Shown: positions 7,234 to 16,659, counted from the first letter of the stretch. The stretch: 55,479 nucleotides of DNA from Methanosarcina sp. KYL-1 (GCF_024372725.1 NZ_VOUA01000025.1:1-55479), one strand, 5' to 3'. Notes: generated by a model from the sequence alone, not told the origin. Program-made: numbers and translations.

Positions 7234-8799
7234 TTATAGTTTTGCCCTGGCCCTGCTCTCCCGGAATTTCCGGGCAGCATCCACAAGGGAACCTGCAAGC
7301 TCCCTGTATGCAGCCCCATGGAGGTGGGCATAGGATCCCAGGGTATTGCTGACGGTAAGCCCGTCCAGGTTGCCCTTTATCCCGGTGCCCCTGGAAAGCG
7401 TTATGGAAAACTCCGCATCTTCAGGGATTTCCCGGATTTCGGAGTGATGGAACTCATGCCCCTTGAAGGTATTGCCTTCCTTCCCTATTACGCAGTCCCG
7501 GGCAAGGGTCCCGATGTTGTAGCTGACGACCCGGGTCTGCCCCATGATTGTGTGGCCCGGAAGCGCCCCGACCATAAGGTGGGTGGACTCGGGCATGGCG
7601 GCATCGTGATATGTGCCTTTTCCAGGGACTCCGGTGCTTATCTTTTCTGTCAGGTACATAAGGCCCCCGCACTCGGCGTAGATGGGCATTCCCGCAGCAG
7701 AAGCTTCTTTGATGTCCTGGCGCATGGACTCGTTGGCTTCCAGTTCGGCTGCAAAGAGTTCGGGGTATCCGCCTCCGATATAGAGCCCGTCCACTTCCGG
7801 GAGCCGGGTATCCGAAACAGGGCTGAAGTAGACGATTTCCGCTCCTGCCAGTTCCAGCAGGTCGATGTTGTCATGGTAGTAAAAGTTGAAAGCCTCGTCC
7901 AGAGCAACCCCGATCCTGGGCTTATCGGTTCCCATCCCGGCACCTGCACTGGCAGCGGAACATGTATTGGAATCAGAACCGGTATTGGAATCGGAACCGG
8001 CATTTGCAGCCGGAGAAAAGATGCTGTATCCCGGGGTCTTCAGCGGCTTTGCGCTCTCTGCAATTCCAAGGAATCGGTCCACATCAATCCCGGTGTTGAT
8101 GATATTTTCAATCCCCTTAAGCCGGGCCTCAAAGCCCCCGTCCCCGAGCCTCCGTCTGCCTTCCAGAGCCGGCATGAGCCCCAGGTGGCGCATGGAGATC
8201 TGCATGGAGGGGTCCCGCGGTATGATTCCTATCACAGGGACGCCGGTATAATGTTCAATTGCTTCTTTTGCTTTTTCGGCGTGGCGTCGGCCTCCGATAT
8301 TGTTTAAGATGACACCCGCAATCTCGACGTCAGGGTCGAAATTTTTGTACCCTCCGACAAGGGCCGCACTTGAACGGGTGATGCTCCGGGCGTTGATTAC
8401 CAGGACCACGGGGCAGTTCAGGATTTTTGCGATCTGGGCGGTGCTCCCAAGGTCGCTTAAGCTCTCGAAACCTTCGTAAAGCCCCCTGACCCCTTCGATA
8501 ACCGCAATGTCAGCCCCTCCCTCTGCCTCGCAGGCGTGGGCGTAGACTTCCAGGATCCCTGCTTCGTCCATCAGGTAACCGTCCAGGTTCCGGCAGAACC
8601 TGCCCGTGATTTCCGTGTGATAGCTGGGGTCGATATAGTCCAGGGCGACCTTAAAGGGCTGGACCTTATAGCCCCTGGAAGCAAGGGCTGCCATCAGGCC
8701 CATGGAAATGGTGGTTTTCCCGGAAGAAGAACGGTCTGCGGAAATCAGGACCCTCGGGATACTCCCTGCTCCTTTTCCGGATTTTTCGTGCTGAGACAT
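7234..8799 (-). CDS. cfbB: Ni-sirohydrochlorin a,c-diamide synthase
   Basis: In coenzyme F430 synthesis CfbB uses ATP and glutamine to amidate the a and c acetates of Ni-sirohydrochlorin. The 521-residue protein has the CobB/CbiA layout: an N-terminal dethiobiotin synthetase-like ATPase with SADRSSSGKTT (20-30), then a class I glutamine amidotransferase domain with the nucleophile in YAECGGL (Cys377) and a late His in the FKGHEFHHSE segment. Residues of about 262-290 form a low-complexity linker between domains with repeats of GSDSNT and Ala/Gly, apparently grown by local DNA duplication. The assignment as cfbB rather than cobyrinate synthase rests on the neighbouring cfbC, cfbD, cfbE and cfbA. 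It is the last gene of the cfbD-cfbC-cfbB run. Confidence 0.93.
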   Translation of the reverse strand: MSQHEKSGKGAGSIPRVLISADRSSSGKTTISMGLMAALASRGYKVQPFKVALDYIDPSYHTEITGRFCRNLDGYLMDEAGILEVYAHACEAEGGADIAVIEGVRGLYEGFESLSDLGSTAQIAKILNCPVVLVINARSITRSSAALVGGYKNFDPDVEIAGVILNNIGGRRHAEKAKEAIEHYTGVPVIGIIPRDPSMQISMRHLGLMPALEGRRRLGDGGFEARLKGIENIINTGIDVDRFLGIAESAKPLKTPGYSIFSPAANAGSDSNTGSDSNTCSAASAGAGMGTDKPRIGVALDEAFNFYYHDNIDLLELAGAEIVYFSPVSDTRLPEVDGLYIGGGYPELFAAELEANESMRQDIKEASAAGMPIYAECGGLMYLTEKISTGVPGKGTYHDAAMPESTHLMVGALPGHTIMGQTRVVSYNIGTLARDCVIGKEGNTFKGHEFHHSEIREIPEDAEFSITLSRGTGIKGNLDGLTVSNTLGSYAHLHGAAYRELAGSLVDAARKFRESRARAKL

Positions 8800-8863
8800 G
8801 CTTTCAACGCCCTTGAGTTTACTTTGCCGAATTGTTTACTTTGCCAGGATAGTTCCTGTTTAT

Positions 8864-8908
8864 GGCTTACTTTTTTACGGCTTACTTTTTTACAGCCTGC
8901 TTTTTTAC
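8864..8908. repeat. 15-bp tandem repeat between cfbC and cfbB
   Basis: Three 15-bp units of GGCTTACTTTTTTAC type (the third is AGCCTGCTTTTTTAC), continued by a partial unit that runs into the cfbC stop. The array is transcribed as the cfbC-cfbB spacer, where it reads as GTAAAAAAGTAAGCC repeats. Confidence 0.85.
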
Positions 8909-8911
8909 GGC

Positions 8912-9709
8912 TTACCTTGTCAGTTCCCTGAGCCTCTCATCGCTCAGGTGGTCTGCCATGGCCTTCTTTTCGTTTCCCATAATCGCTTTTGCAAGCTTGC
9001 GGTAGACTTCGGCAATGTCGGAGTCAGGGGCTTTTTCCATTACGGAATAGCCGTCCCGCTCGCAGTCCTGGACGACCTGCCGCTTGGGGATGAAAGCCAT
9101 AAGCTGGCTCCCGATTTCTTCGGCAAACTTCTGGACCAGTTCCTCTTCCCTGCTTGCGTTTCGGGAGTTGCAGATTACCCCGCTGAGCGGCATCCCTATC
9201 TTGGAAAGCCCTTTACATATGTTGTTTGCGGCGTAAAGGGGCATGTATTCTCCCGAGGTCAGGACATAAGCCTCATTTACGTACCCTTTCCTGACAGGGG
9301 CCACGAACCCTCCGCAGACAATATCGCCCGGCACGTCGTAAATGATCAGGTCCTGCTCTCTTAAGAGGTCCGCAGAAATGCTTTTTAATTTCTGGATTGC
9401 AACGATTATCCCGCGCCCGGCACAGCCGATCCCGGGTTCGGGACCTCCGGCTTCCACACATTTGACCCCGGCGTAACCTTCGAAAACCACGTCTTCTTCT
9501 TTTACTTCCACGCCCTCGCGGAGGAGGTCGAGAATGGTGGGAATCCGCCTGCCCCCGAGCAGGGTAATTGACGAGTCGCTTTTGGGGTCGCAGCCGATGA
9601 TCATGACCTTATGCCCTGCTTCCGCACAGGCCGCTGCCATGTTAGAGGCGGTGCTGGACTTGCCTATGCCGCCTTTTCCGTAGATTGCAATGATCTTTTG
9701 TTTTTTCAC
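8912..9709 (-). CDS. cfbC: NifH-like reductase component of the F430 reductive cyclase
   Basis: CfbC is the ATP-driven Fe-S reductase that passes electrons to CfbD for the six-electron reduction and lactam formation on Ni-sirohydrochlorin a,c-diamide. The 265-residue sequence is NifH-like: P-loop GKGGIGKS (11-18), GCDPKSDSS switch region, and the two cluster ligands Cys96 (GIGCAGRG) and Cys132 (VCGGF). In the family each subunit of the homodimer supplies these two Cys to one shared [4Fe-4S] cluster. At 265 residues it lacks the longer tail of true nitrogenase NifH. It begins 53 bp after cfbD on the same strand and is probably co-transcribed with it. Confidence 0.95.
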   Translation of the reverse strand: MKKQKIIAIYGKGGIGKSSTASNMAAACAEAGHKVMIIGCDPKSDSSITLLGGRRIPTILDLLREGVEVKEEDVVFEGYAGVKCVEAGGPEPGIGCAGRGIIVAIQKLKSISADLLREQDLIIYDVPGDIVCGGFVAPVRKGYVNEAYVLTSGEYMPLYAANNICKGLSKIGMPLSGVICNSRNASREEELVQKFAEEIGSQLMAFIPKRQVVQDCERDGYSVMEKAPDSDIAEVYRKLAKAIMGNEKKAMADHLSDERLRELTR

Positions 9710-9762
9710 AGGATCTTCCTCCCTTTCCTCAAGCTTATCCTTCTGGCCCGGCTTTTTCCGGC

Positions 9763-10875
9763 TCAGGCTTCCTTTAAAACTTCCCTTAATGTGGCCCCGA
9801 ACTCGGATTCCACGATTCCGCTTACCCCCAGGGTCTTCGGGTGGAGGTCGATTTCAACCACAACGTATTCATGCCCCATTTCTTTCATGGGCAGGACCTG
9901 CCTCGGCCCGTTAGTAACGGAAATCAGTTCCATGTGCTTTATGTGTTCCATGGGAATTGCATGCGGGACGCCCGTGATTACCGCAAAATCATAGTCGCTG
10001 TATTTTTCCTGGATCAGCTGGCTTACCTTTTCCCCTGCTATCGGGTATTCGTCCATGCCCCCGATAATTTCTTGCACCTCTACACCGTGGGCTTTGAAGT
10101 CCCTCATGATATTTTCGGCATGCTGCCTGACTCTCGGGAGTCCAACGTTTTCGTCAATGTTTGCCATGTTGACAAGGTTTCCCTGTTTCCCGAGGGCAGC
10201 TGCGGCCTCATTGACCGCAAGGGTGATATCGGCAAACATGTAACCGGTCTCTTTCTTGGCGTTCATGATGGTCAGGCCCTTTTTGCCTTCCTTGAGGAGT
10301 TCAAGAACCCGCCTTGCGACCTTGTACTTGACGTCTCCCCTTGAAGGGGCAAGGTACTCCTTGCTTGCAGCCCCGAACCTTTTCTCGACTTCCGTTGCTT
10401 TTGCGAGGAGGTATTCCTGGCGCTCAAACTCCTTGTGGTCGATGATCCCGGCATCGAGAGCAGATTCCAGTGCAAAGAGCACGCCTTTGGTATTGTTATG
10501 GTAGCCTGCATGCACCTCGACTTCGATTACCGGGATGTCGGGGTTTGCTTCAAGCACGGCTTCGTGCATCTCTTCTCCTATGATCATACTGGCGCAGGTC
10601 CCGACCACGCCCAGGATTTTGGGGTTGAAGAGCTCGATTGACTTGTTGATAAGCTCCACAAGCCTGTCATGCCCTCCGAATACGAAACCGCTCTCGTCAA
10701 GGCCGGTTGTTACAACATGGATCCCGTCTTCCTCGAGCAGCCTTGCGTGCTTGAAAGAACAGCCCGGAGGCCCGTGCAGAATAGCGACATCGACGTTTAA
10801 GTCCCGGAGGGTATAAAGGGCCGCAACGATGGAACTCGGGCGGGGATGAATGATTGAGATCTCTTTTCCAGTCAT
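9763..10875 (-). CDS. cfbD: NifD-like catalytic component of the F430 reductive cyclase
   Basis: CfbD, with CfbC, converts Ni-sirohydrochlorin a,c-diamide to seco-F430. The 370-residue protein resembles nitrogenase alpha subunits but is shorter. Cys39 ([12 protein letters not shown]) and Cys94 ([12 protein letters not shown]) are the visible candidates for Fe-S ligands; the FeMo-cofactor ligands of true NifD are not evident. Later motifs include [10 protein letters not shown] and [12 protein letters not shown]. The gene starts at an ATG at 10875 behind a long leader rich in repeats. It heads the cfbD-cfbC-cfbB run, separated from cfbE by 436 bp, so it probably has its own promoter. Confidence 0.95.
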   Translation of the reverse strand: MTGKEISIIHPRPSSIVAALYTLRDLNVDVAILHGPPGCSFKHARLLEEDGIHVVTTGLDESGFVFGGHDRLVELINKSIELFNPKILGVVGTCASMIIGEEMHEAVLEANPDIPVIEVEVHAGYHNNTKGVLFALESALDAGIIDHKEFERQEYLLAKATEVEKRFGAASKEYLAPSRGDVKYKVARRVLELLKEGKKGLTIMNAKKETGYMFADITLAVNEAAAALGKQGNLVNMANIDENVGLPRVRQHAENIMRDFKAHGVEVQEIIGGMDEYPIAGEKVSQLIQEKYSDYDFAVITGVPHAIPMEHIKHMELISVTNGPRQVLPMKEMGHEYVVVEIDLHPKTLGVSGIVESEFGATLREVLKEA

Positions 10876-11311
10876 GACAAATCCTCTTTTTCGGGTTATG
10901 GGGATGTGATAATGAATTTCCCTCTGGTGATTTTTTTTCTTCCGGTGAATTTCCCTATGAAGAATTTTTCCCCGGTGAATTTTTCCTCGGTGAATTTCCC
11001 TGAGGAACTCCCGGTCTCCCTTATGGATATGGGTCCCGGGCTGGGCGGGAAGAGGGAATTATAAGGGGTTGAATGTTAGGCTGAAAGCTGAACAGGTAAT
11101 TTCAGATATTAATTCAGATATTAATTCAGATATTAATTCAGATATTAATTCAGATATTAATTTCAGACAGACAATTATAAACAATCAATGGAAACGAATA
11201 CAGATTAGAAGACCCTGTATAAAATGGTATCATAAATATGCCGGCATAAATGTGCTGAGTAAACCGGAAGACCTTCCCGGGCTCAGACCTCAGGGCCTGA
11301 GTTAAGGGCTT
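10876..11311 (-). promoter_or_regulatory. Probable cfbDCB promoter and repeat-rich leader
   Basis: This 436-bp gap separates cfbE from cfbD. On the minus strand a TATA-like TTATAATT lies at about 11057-11065, giving a predicted start near 11035 and a leader of about 160 nt. Within that leader, about 10913-11003 holds four degenerate copies of GGGAAATTCACC (minus-strand reading). Upstream of the TATA lies the 12-bp array at 11101-11160. No protein gene is supported. Confidence 0.45.
11101..11160. repeat. 12-bp minisatellite
   Basis: Five perfect tandem copies of TTCAGATATTAA, followed by a diverged TTTCAGACAG. It lies just upstream of the proposed cfbD promoter, so copy number could alter spacing to any upstream regulatory site. 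Confidence 0.92.
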
Positions 11312-12763
11312 TTAGCGGAAGCACTTCACAGAGGAGAGTATTATATCTTCGGGCCCTGCAAGCTCTGATGCCATCGAGAGCCCTTCCGGAAGGCTGGCAG
11401 CATACGAGGCGTTTTTAGCTTTTACTGCCTGCATCCGCTCTCCCACCAGGAAGATGTGCCTGCACTTCATGCCGTATTTTTCCACAAACCCCTGCACGTC
11501 CTCCGGGGGCAGCCCCTCACATACCTGGGCGGCTTCTTCCCCGAGCACCAGGAAAATCCCCCCCCTCTTTTCGTCCTTTTTTTTCAGGAGGGCATACTCC
11601 AGGGCTTTTTCGGCTGAGCGGATGTCCATGCCGGAATTGGAGTTGTCGATAAGGGGAATCCCTGCAAGTTCCTTTTCCTGCATCCTGCCGGCAAGCCCCC
11701 TGAACCCTTCGAGCCCCGCAACAACCGACTCAATCCCGGCCCCCAGCTCAAGAGCCGCAGCCGAAGCTGCAACAAAGGCAGTCCTGTAAGCCGAAATGCT
11801 GTACCCGGGGCGTAAGGAAGCGGAGAATATTTCCTGCCCCCTTCGAAGGAAACGCAGGCGGGCGCCTGAGGCTGCGGAAGGTCCGGGTGATGCAGAGGAT
11901 TCCGTTTCGTTTTCCGTTTCCAGCACGAAGTCGGCGGGCTCAGGCTCTTTTCCGGCAGGGCTCGAAAGGAAGGGGTCCCTGAAGGTCAGGACGTTTGCAG
12001 GGCTCTCTTTTGCAGCCTCAAGAGCTTTTTTTGCACCGGCGTTGAGGAGAAGAGTGCTCCCGGTTTTTGCGTTCCTGACGAGCTGGAGCTTTGCCTCGCT
12101 TGCGAGGGAAGTGCTGTTTGCAATCCCGTAGTCCGGGGCAAGGGTGGTGAGAATTCCAAGGTCAGCGGTCCCCGTGCCCCCTATGGAGATTTCGAAGATG
12201 AAAAAGTCCGGCATGCAGCCTGCGGCAAAAGCCATGTCAACAGCGGAAAGGATGCTTCCGGGAGTGATGCTCAGGCCCCTCCGTATAAGGGAAGAGGCGC
12301 CTTCGTCCAAGGCCTCAAGCCCCCGGGAGGTGTGGAGCACAACCGCGTATTTGCGGGAGAGCATATCCGCAAGAAGGGATGCCGTACTGGTCTTGGCCTT
12401 TACCCCTGTTACCTCGACCGTCCTTATGCCGGCAAGCCTGGGGTCTCCTTTGAGGATTTCCCCGACAATTCCGTGGTGGGAAAGGATCTTTTTCCCCAGG
12501 GCCCGGGCCTCTGCCAGCATGGGAGAAGCCGGATCCAGGTGCACAGGGGCCACAATGAGGTCGAAGCCCCCGGCCGGCAGGGGGGTTTTTGAGCAGTGGA
12601 CACCGTGCTTTTCCTCAAGCTCAAGGAGCATTTCCGGCGCCACGGTCCCGTAGACGTCCACCCCGAAAACCTCATTCCCGAGGCCTGAAAGCTTTTTTGC
12701 AATAGGGATTCCGCCGTGGGTCAGGTCGAGCACGGCGATTTTTTTCCGGTACATTTCCGGCAC
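11312..12763 (-). CDS. cfbE: Coenzyme F430 synthetase, Mur-ligase-like
   Basis: CfbE performs the last step of F430 synthesis, ATP-dependent closure of the carbocyclic ring of seco-F430. The 483-residue protein has a Mur ligase plan: an N-terminal Rossmann-like segment ([12 protein letters not shown]), a P-loop in [15 protein letters not shown] (120-127), a central ATPase domain and a C-terminal domain ([21 protein letters not shown]) like MurC/MurE. The P-loop is unusual in reading KAKTST rather than GKTT, which I recall as typical for this subfamily. A low-complexity Glu/Ser/Ala stretch lies at about 275-300. The gene follows cfbA by 54 bp and both probably share a transcript. Confidence 0.92.
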   Translation of the reverse strand: MPEMYRKKIAVLDLTHGGIPIAKKLSGLGNEVFGVDVYGTVAPEMLLELEEKHGVHCSKTPLPAGGFDLIVAPVHLDPASPMLAEARALGKKILSHHGIVGEILKGDPRLAGIRTVEVTGVKAKTSTASLLADMLSRKYAVVLHTSRGLEALDEGASSLIRRGLSITPGSILSAVDMAFAAGCMPDFFIFEISIGGTGTADLGILTTLAPDYGIANSTSLASEAKLQLVRNAKTGSTLLLNAGAKKALEAAKESPANVLTFRDPFLSSPAGKEPEPADFVLETENETESSASPGPSAASGARLRFLRRGQEIFSASLRPGYSISAYRTAFVAASAAALELGAGIESVVAGLEGFRGLAGRMQEKELAGIPLIDNSNSGMDIRSAEKALEYALLKKKDEKRGGIFLVLGEEAAQVCEGLPPEDVQGFVEKYGMKCRHIFLVGERMQAVKAKNASYAASLPEGLSMASELAGPEDIILSSVKCFR

Positions 12764-12817
12764 ATTTTATGGCACCGGTCCGTAAAGGAAACCGGACCAG
12801 GGTATTTTTCAGGAAAA

Positions 12818-13210
12818 TTAAAGGGCTTCCTCGACCCTCTTGAACACAAGGTCTGCGATAAGTTCGTCGGCCCCTAAGGGTTTTGCATAGCAGATGGGCA
12901 CGTCCTTCCCGTCAATGGAAAGGCTTCCACACCCGTTTTCGTCAAGGTTGAGGATTTCGGGGATGTCCTTTGTGATGTGCACCCCTGAGGCCAGGAAGAC
13001 CGGCACGGCTGCAACCTTTGTAACTCCTGTCCCTGCAAAGCCTGCAATAGCCTCTTCCAGGGAGGGCTCGCTGTTTTCCATAAATCCGGCCCTTACGACA
13101 ACATCAGCGTGCTTCTGTGCAATGTAGTCAGCGATCTGTGTAACAACTTCCTTGTTGTAAGGCAGCTTGCTCCCGTGCCCGATGGCCAGGATCCCGAGTT
13201 TTTCCGTCAT
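12818..13210 (-). CDS. cfbA: Sirohydrochlorin nickel chelatase (small CbiX type)
   Basis: CfbA inserts Ni(II) into sirohydrochlorin at the start of the F430 pathway; family members can also insert cobalt for B12. The 130-residue protein is the short CbiX form, half the size of bacterial CbiK/CbiX, and works as a homodimer. The metal-binding His12 is in [11 protein letters not shown], and a second His lies in [10 protein letters not shown]. No His-rich tail is present. The ATG at 13210 follows GAGGT with suitable spacing. It heads the cluster with a TATA box and an inverted repeat upstream. Confidence 0.94.
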   Translation of the reverse strand: MTEKLGILAIGHGSKLPYNKEVVTQIADYIAQKHADVVVRAGFMENSEPSLEEAIAGFAGTGVTKVAAVPVFLASGVHITKDIPEILNLDENGCGSLSIDGKDVPICYAKPLGADELIADLVFKRVEEAL

Positions 13211-13320
13211 TTTTGAAACCTCATTTTGATTTTAAGATTAACACAATTGTTTAGAATTGTAACATCCTGAGAGTTTAACATACTAAGGATTGATGTAATA
13301 TAACCTTTTTGAGAAAAGGA
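13211..13320 (-). promoter_or_regulatory. cfbA promoter with inverted repeat
   Basis: On the minus strand a TATA-like GGTTATATTA lies at about 13296-13306, predicting a start near 13272. A perfect inverted repeat ACAATT-N6-AATTGT occupies 13243-13260, between the predicted start and the cfbA ribosome site. It may be an operator or an mRNA hairpin. Confidence 0.45.
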
Positions 13321-13379
13321 GAAGCAGAAGCAAAAAATTTGCAGGGAGATGCTGATAAATAAGAAAGGACTGCCGGAAA

Positions 13380-13535
13380 AATTAAGAAAAAACCGGAAAA
13401 AACCGGACCAGAGCAAAAACAAGAACAGATCAAGGGAAAAAGCAAGGGAAAAGAGCAAGGGAAAAGAGCAAGGGAAAAGCAAGAATAAAGCGAGGGAAAA
13501 AAGCAAGGGGGAAAAAGAAGGAGAAAAGGCCAGCC
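13380..13535 (+). repeat. Purine-rich low-complexity tract
   Basis: The plus strand carries repeats of AAGAGCAAGGGAAA type for about 150 bp. An open frame here would encode a Lys/Glu/Ser-rich chain on the plus strand, and its complement a Leu/Phe-rich chain on the minus strand. Both look like products of the simple sequence. The tract lies between cfbA and the transglutaminase-like gene. Confidence 0.7.
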
Positions 13536-13576
13536 CTGAGACTGAAAAAAGCCCCGAAGACTTTTTTGACCCGGCT

Positions 13577-14488
13577 TCAGAACTCGATAAGCCCTCCCGG
13601 ATAATACATGACCCGGGCTCCTTCCAGATAAGCTCCACCGGGGTGCATAAACCCGTTCGACCCGCTCCAGTCCAGGTTTAGCCAGTACTGTTTTTCCCCG
13701 TCTGCCAGCTCCCGCTCCGAGTACCAGATGCTTTCCGCGCCGGTATAACGCCCGTACACATAGTACAAAATTTTGTTTGCAGTTTCCTGGTCGTCCCCTA
13801 TGTATATCTCAGGGTAAGCGTGCCCGTAAGTATCGGTCCTCACGACAACGATCCGGGTATTAAAGCCCATATTTTTCATAAGCGCAGACATGGCTATGGA
13901 GTAGTCGTCGCAGTCCCCTTCGTACCCGTCCCTTATGGTCTGGGACGCGCTGAAGAAAAACTCCGCATTTTTGTCATAGCGGTACTCCCAGTTCCGGTTC
14001 ACGTAATCGAAAACCTTACAGACGTCTTCGGTGTTGTACCCCGAGTCTTTCCCGGTTATTCTGTAAATCTCCCCTGAGATCCCGGAGTCATTGAAATTGA
14101 TCGCCCGCCTGAAATTAAGGGAAAGCACCCTGTAGTCTTTGGGGTAGACCGAATTTGAAACATTTTCGGAATACTTAGGAATCTCAGGGATTCCGGAGAC
14201 CTGCCCTCCGTCAGCAGCAAGCTCCCCGCTCTCTTCACCCGAGCCGGAAGCTGAACTTGTATCTGCATTTGCATCTGAACCCGCTTCTGAACCGGGACCT
14301 TCATCCGAACCCGCGCCATCGGGCAGGAACTGCTCTACCCGTTCTTCCATAACTTTTTCAATATCGGAAACGGACATTTTGCCCCCGTCTACTGAATCGG
14401 CAGGGTCGCCTATACAACCTGCGGCAAAGAGTGGGAAGAGGCAGATAAAACAGATCAATAAAATATTAACAGGGTTTGTGCGGGACAT
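13577..14488 (-). CDS. Transglutaminase-like lipoprotein
   Basis: I start at ATG 14488 because the signal peptide begins there (MSRTNPVNILLICFICLFPL) and ends in the lipobox AAGC, with the lipid-carrying Cys at residue 25. ATG codons at 14518 and 14599 are also in frame. A Ser/Gly/Glu-rich spacer follows, then a transglutaminase-like (papain-fold) domain with Cys193 (EGDCDDYS), His223 (GHAYPE) and Asp273 (LNLDWS) as the triad. Such proteins hydrolyse or rearrange amide bonds; the substrate here is unknown. It should be tethered outside the membrane. A TATA-like TTATAAGTTTTATAT lies near 14550-14565 on the minus strand, which would place the mRNA start close to 14525. Confidence 0.85.
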   Translation of the reverse strand: MSRTNPVNILLICFICLFPLFAAGCIGDPADSVDGGKMSVSDIEKVMEERVEQFLPDGAGSDEGPGSEAGSDANADTSSASGSGEESGELAADGGQVSGIPEIPKYSENVSNSVYPKDYRVLSLNFRRAINFNDSGISGEIYRITGKDSGYNTEDVCKVFDYVNRNWEYRYDKNAEFFFSASQTIRDGYEGDCDDYSIAMSALMKNMGFNTRIVVVRTDTYGHAYPEIYIGDDQETANKILYYVYGRYTGAESIWYSERELADGEKQYWLNLDWSGSNGFMHPGGAYLEGARVMYYPGGLIEF

Positions 14489-14518
14489 GGAAGGGCGGAA
14501 AATGTGAGGACGGGACAT

Positions 14519-14901
14519 GAGATGGAGACTCCTGAATACTCTGATATAAAACTTATAATCAGGAAATATTTGGCTTTTGTCCTCCGGCCCAAAAGGCAAA
14601 TTCAGAAAAATTCAGCAGATCCAGGTACAAAAAAGCGTCGAGCCACCTGATAGCAAGATCCCGGTAAGGAAAAGGCCAGAGGAGATCCGGGCATCAGACG
14701 TGACCATCAGACCTGGTCTTCGGGTCTTGCTCTCGAGTGGTGTAACCGTATCCGTGAAATTCACCCTTTCGATGTTTTACCTCGGGAGGGGGGTCGGTTC
14801 GTTTTTCCGGTAAAAATCCTGCTGAAGCTTTTTCCTGACATTCATGATTTACTGAAGTTTCCCAAAAAAACTAATCATCAGGTAAAACATAAAATTAAGT
14901 A
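14519..14901. other. Divergent intergenic region
   Basis: This gap lies between the transglutaminase-like gene and a methyltransferase pointing away from it. It holds the minus-strand TATA near 14550-14565 and an A/T-rich stretch (AAAACATAAAATTAAG) just before the methyltransferase ATG. I see no gene and no strong structure. Confidence 0.4.
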
Positions 14902-15501
14902 ATGTCAGTAGCCTCAAAGTACGACGGGATCGCATACGTCTACGATTTGATGGATTGGCCCATGGAATTTCTCTTTTATAGCAGGTGGAGAAAAGAAGCG
15001 CTTTTAGGTCTCAAGGGAAGAGTCCTGGAAGTAGGGGTTGGGACCGGAAAAAACCTGGAATACTACCCTCAGGGCTGTTTGGTAACAGGGATCGATAACA
15101 GCGAAAGGATGCTTGAAAAAGCCCGGAAAAGGGCTGAAGGCATGAATAACGTTACCCTGCTCCTGATGGACGCCGAGCATCTGGAATTCCCGGACAACAC
15201 TTTTGATTATGTGGTCACAACCTTTGTGCTCTGCTCGGTCCCTGACCCTGTAAAGGCCCTTAAGGAAATGAGGAGAGTCTTAAAGCCGGAAGGAGAAATG
15301 GTCAACCTGGAACATATGCGCAGCAGCAACCGCCTGCTTTCCTGGTACGAAGACCTTATCAATCCGCTAATAATTGCCGTAACCGGAATCCATGTTAACC
15401 GGAAAACCGTGGAAAACATCGAAATAGCGGGGTTCAGGGTCAAGGAAGTAAAGAACCTTCTTATTAAGGACGTTTTCAGGAAGGTCCGGTCAAAGCCGTG
15501 A
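14902..15501 (+). CDS. Class I SAM-dependent methyltransferase
   Basis: The 199-residue protein is a short Rossmann methyltransferase of the UbiE/Methyltransf_11 type. Motif I is VLEVGVGTG (41-49), the acidic end of strand 2 is TGIDNSERML, motif II is LLMDAEHLEFPDNTFD, and motif III is LKPEGEMVNLEH. The C-terminal segment (NPLIIAVTGIHVNRKTVENIEIAG) is typical of methyltransferases acting on small or lipid-like molecules, but the substrate is unknown. The gene stands alone on the plus strand. The ATG at 14902 is preceded only by an A/T-rich tract, so the transcript may have a very short leader. A pyrimidine-rich tract follows the stop. Confidence 0.85.
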   Translation: MSVASKYDGIAYVYDLMDWPMEFLFYSRWRKEALLGLKGRVLEVGVGTGKNLEYYPQGCLVTGIDNSERMLEKARKRAEGMNNVTLLLMDAEHLEFPDNTFDYVVTTFVLCSVPDPVKALKEMRRVLKPEGEMVNLEHMRSSNRLLSWYEDLINPLIIAVTGIHVNRKTVENIEIAGFRVKEVKNLLIKDVFRKVRSKP

Positions 15502-15528
15502 TTTCCTTTTCTTTTCTTTTCCTGCATA
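15502..15528 (+). terminator. T-rich terminator of the methyltransferase gene
   Basis: Directly after the TGA the sequence reads as repeated T-runs broken by C (CCTTTTCTTTTCTTTTCC). Archaeal RNA polymerase often stops at such T-tracts without a hairpin. The convergent gene on the minus strand ends at 15546. Confidence 0.45.
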
Positions 15529-15545
15529 TCTAAACGGTTCTCGTT

Positions 15546-16481
15546 TTATTTGACCAGGAAAATGACCCCTGTAATCCCCACCATGACAAACATCCTGAGG
15601 GCCTGGGAAATCAGCATGGTTCTCATGCCGAGCCTGGGTCCGAAGATCCCCACGTAATGAGGCACATAAATCCTTAAAGTCCCCAAACTGGTTATGATAT
15701 TGCCCACGAGCAGGACAAGTATGACTTCAAGGCCGCTTAAAACTCCCTGCTCCATAAGGTTTGAGGCAAGGGTATAGGCTGCAAGGTGGCTTGCAAAAAG
15801 GGCTGCAATGACCGGAAGTCCCTCCACTGGTACGGGCAGGTATTCGGATACTGGCTGCAGGTATGTGCCAAGTAGATCAAACACTTCCAGGTCTGTCAGG
15901 ATGAATACCAGGAGTGTTACCGGGACCATCACGCTGAAAATCCTGTAGATCGTTTTCTTAGCAGGCCCCAGACTTTCCCTAACGGCTTCTTTTAATCCGG
16001 GAGCCTCTTTTTTCTCAGTGTATTCGAAAGGGACCTCCTGTGCCTCAAGCAGGAAATGCCCTGCAATGAGCACGATCAGCGTCTTTAAAAGGCCCACGAG
16101 AGTTATCAGTCCCACATAGATGATCCCGGTTGTCCCGAGCAGGGGCACAAGCACCGGAAGCAAAGTCCTCCAGTGCATTACAATGGCAGGAAATGAGTTC
16201 AATACCGAAGCGATGACCATTTCATTTTCCTTTATCATCCCTCTGTCGTACATGCTTTTAAGCGAAGCATTGGCTGAAGATGTGGATGCAAAAGCCGTAA
16301 GGAAAGAAACTCCACATTCTTTTTTAAGATGCCCGAAGTTTGTGATTGGCCGCACCAGGAAGTCGAATTTATCGAACCAGCCGAGGCTTACAAGGATTTC
16401 GGCAAGGGCAACCCCAAGGATTATGAAAGGTCCTGTTCTGAGAAGATACTCAATTGAGTTAATTATAGGCGTGAGTAACAT
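15546..16481 (-). CDS. Gate-domain (nucleoside-recognition) membrane protein
   Basis: The 311-residue protein has about eight hydrophobic segments and two copies of the gate fold, resembling the nucleoside-recognition family (SpoIIIAE/YjiH-like). The first half includes FLTAFASTSSANASL, the second ALFASHLAAYTLASN and VGNIITSLGTLRI, where short polar Ser/Thr/Asn motifs sit in helix breaks. A soluble loop rich in Glu and Lys lies near 150-175. Related proteins are thought to transport small molecules or ions, but the substrate here is unknown. The ATG at 16481 precedes a helix that starts at once. It faces the UbiB-family gene across a 178-bp AT-rich divergent gap. Confidence 0.75.
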   Translation of the reverse strand: MLLTPIINSIEYLLRTGPFIILGVALAEILVSLGWFDKFDFLVRPITNFGHLKKECGVSFLTAFASTSSANASLKSMYDRGMIKENEMVIASVLNSFPAIVMHWRTLLPVLVPLLGTTGIIYVGLITLVGLLKTLIVLIAGHFLLEAQEVPFEYTEKKEAPGLKEAVRESLGPAKKTIYRIFSVMVPVTLLVFILTDLEVFDLLGTYLQPVSEYLPVPVEGLPVIAALFASHLAAYTLASNLMEQGVLSGLEVILVLLVGNIITSLGTLRIYVPHYVGIFGPRLGMRTMLISQALRMFVMVGITGVIFLVK

Positions 16482-16659
16482 TAAATTTTATAAAAATATG
16501 AATCTTTAAAAACCTGTCGAAAATAAATTATAAAATTTTTTCTTCAATCAAATTTCGATCGAATCCGACAGGATTAATCCTGCTTAATGAACCTGAACCT
16601 TAAATCAAAATCTGTTTCCGAAGATACCATATTAAACGATAACAACTAATTATTTCAGG

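Noticed and set aside
8864-8908. Possible riboswitch in the cfbC-cfbB spacer
   Set aside because: The spacer is a simple 15-bp tandem repeat without stable pairing.
13207-13638. Minus-strand open frame coding a Leu/Phe-rich chain
   Set aside because: It is the complement of the same low-complexity tract and runs across the cfbA promoter. The hydrophobicity follows from the base composition.
13349-13681. Plus-strand open frame coding a Lys/Glu/Ser-rich chain of about 110 residues
   Set aside because: It is explained by the purine-rich low-complexity tract, overlaps the end of the transglutaminase-like gene on the other strand, and shows no ribosome site or recognisable fold.
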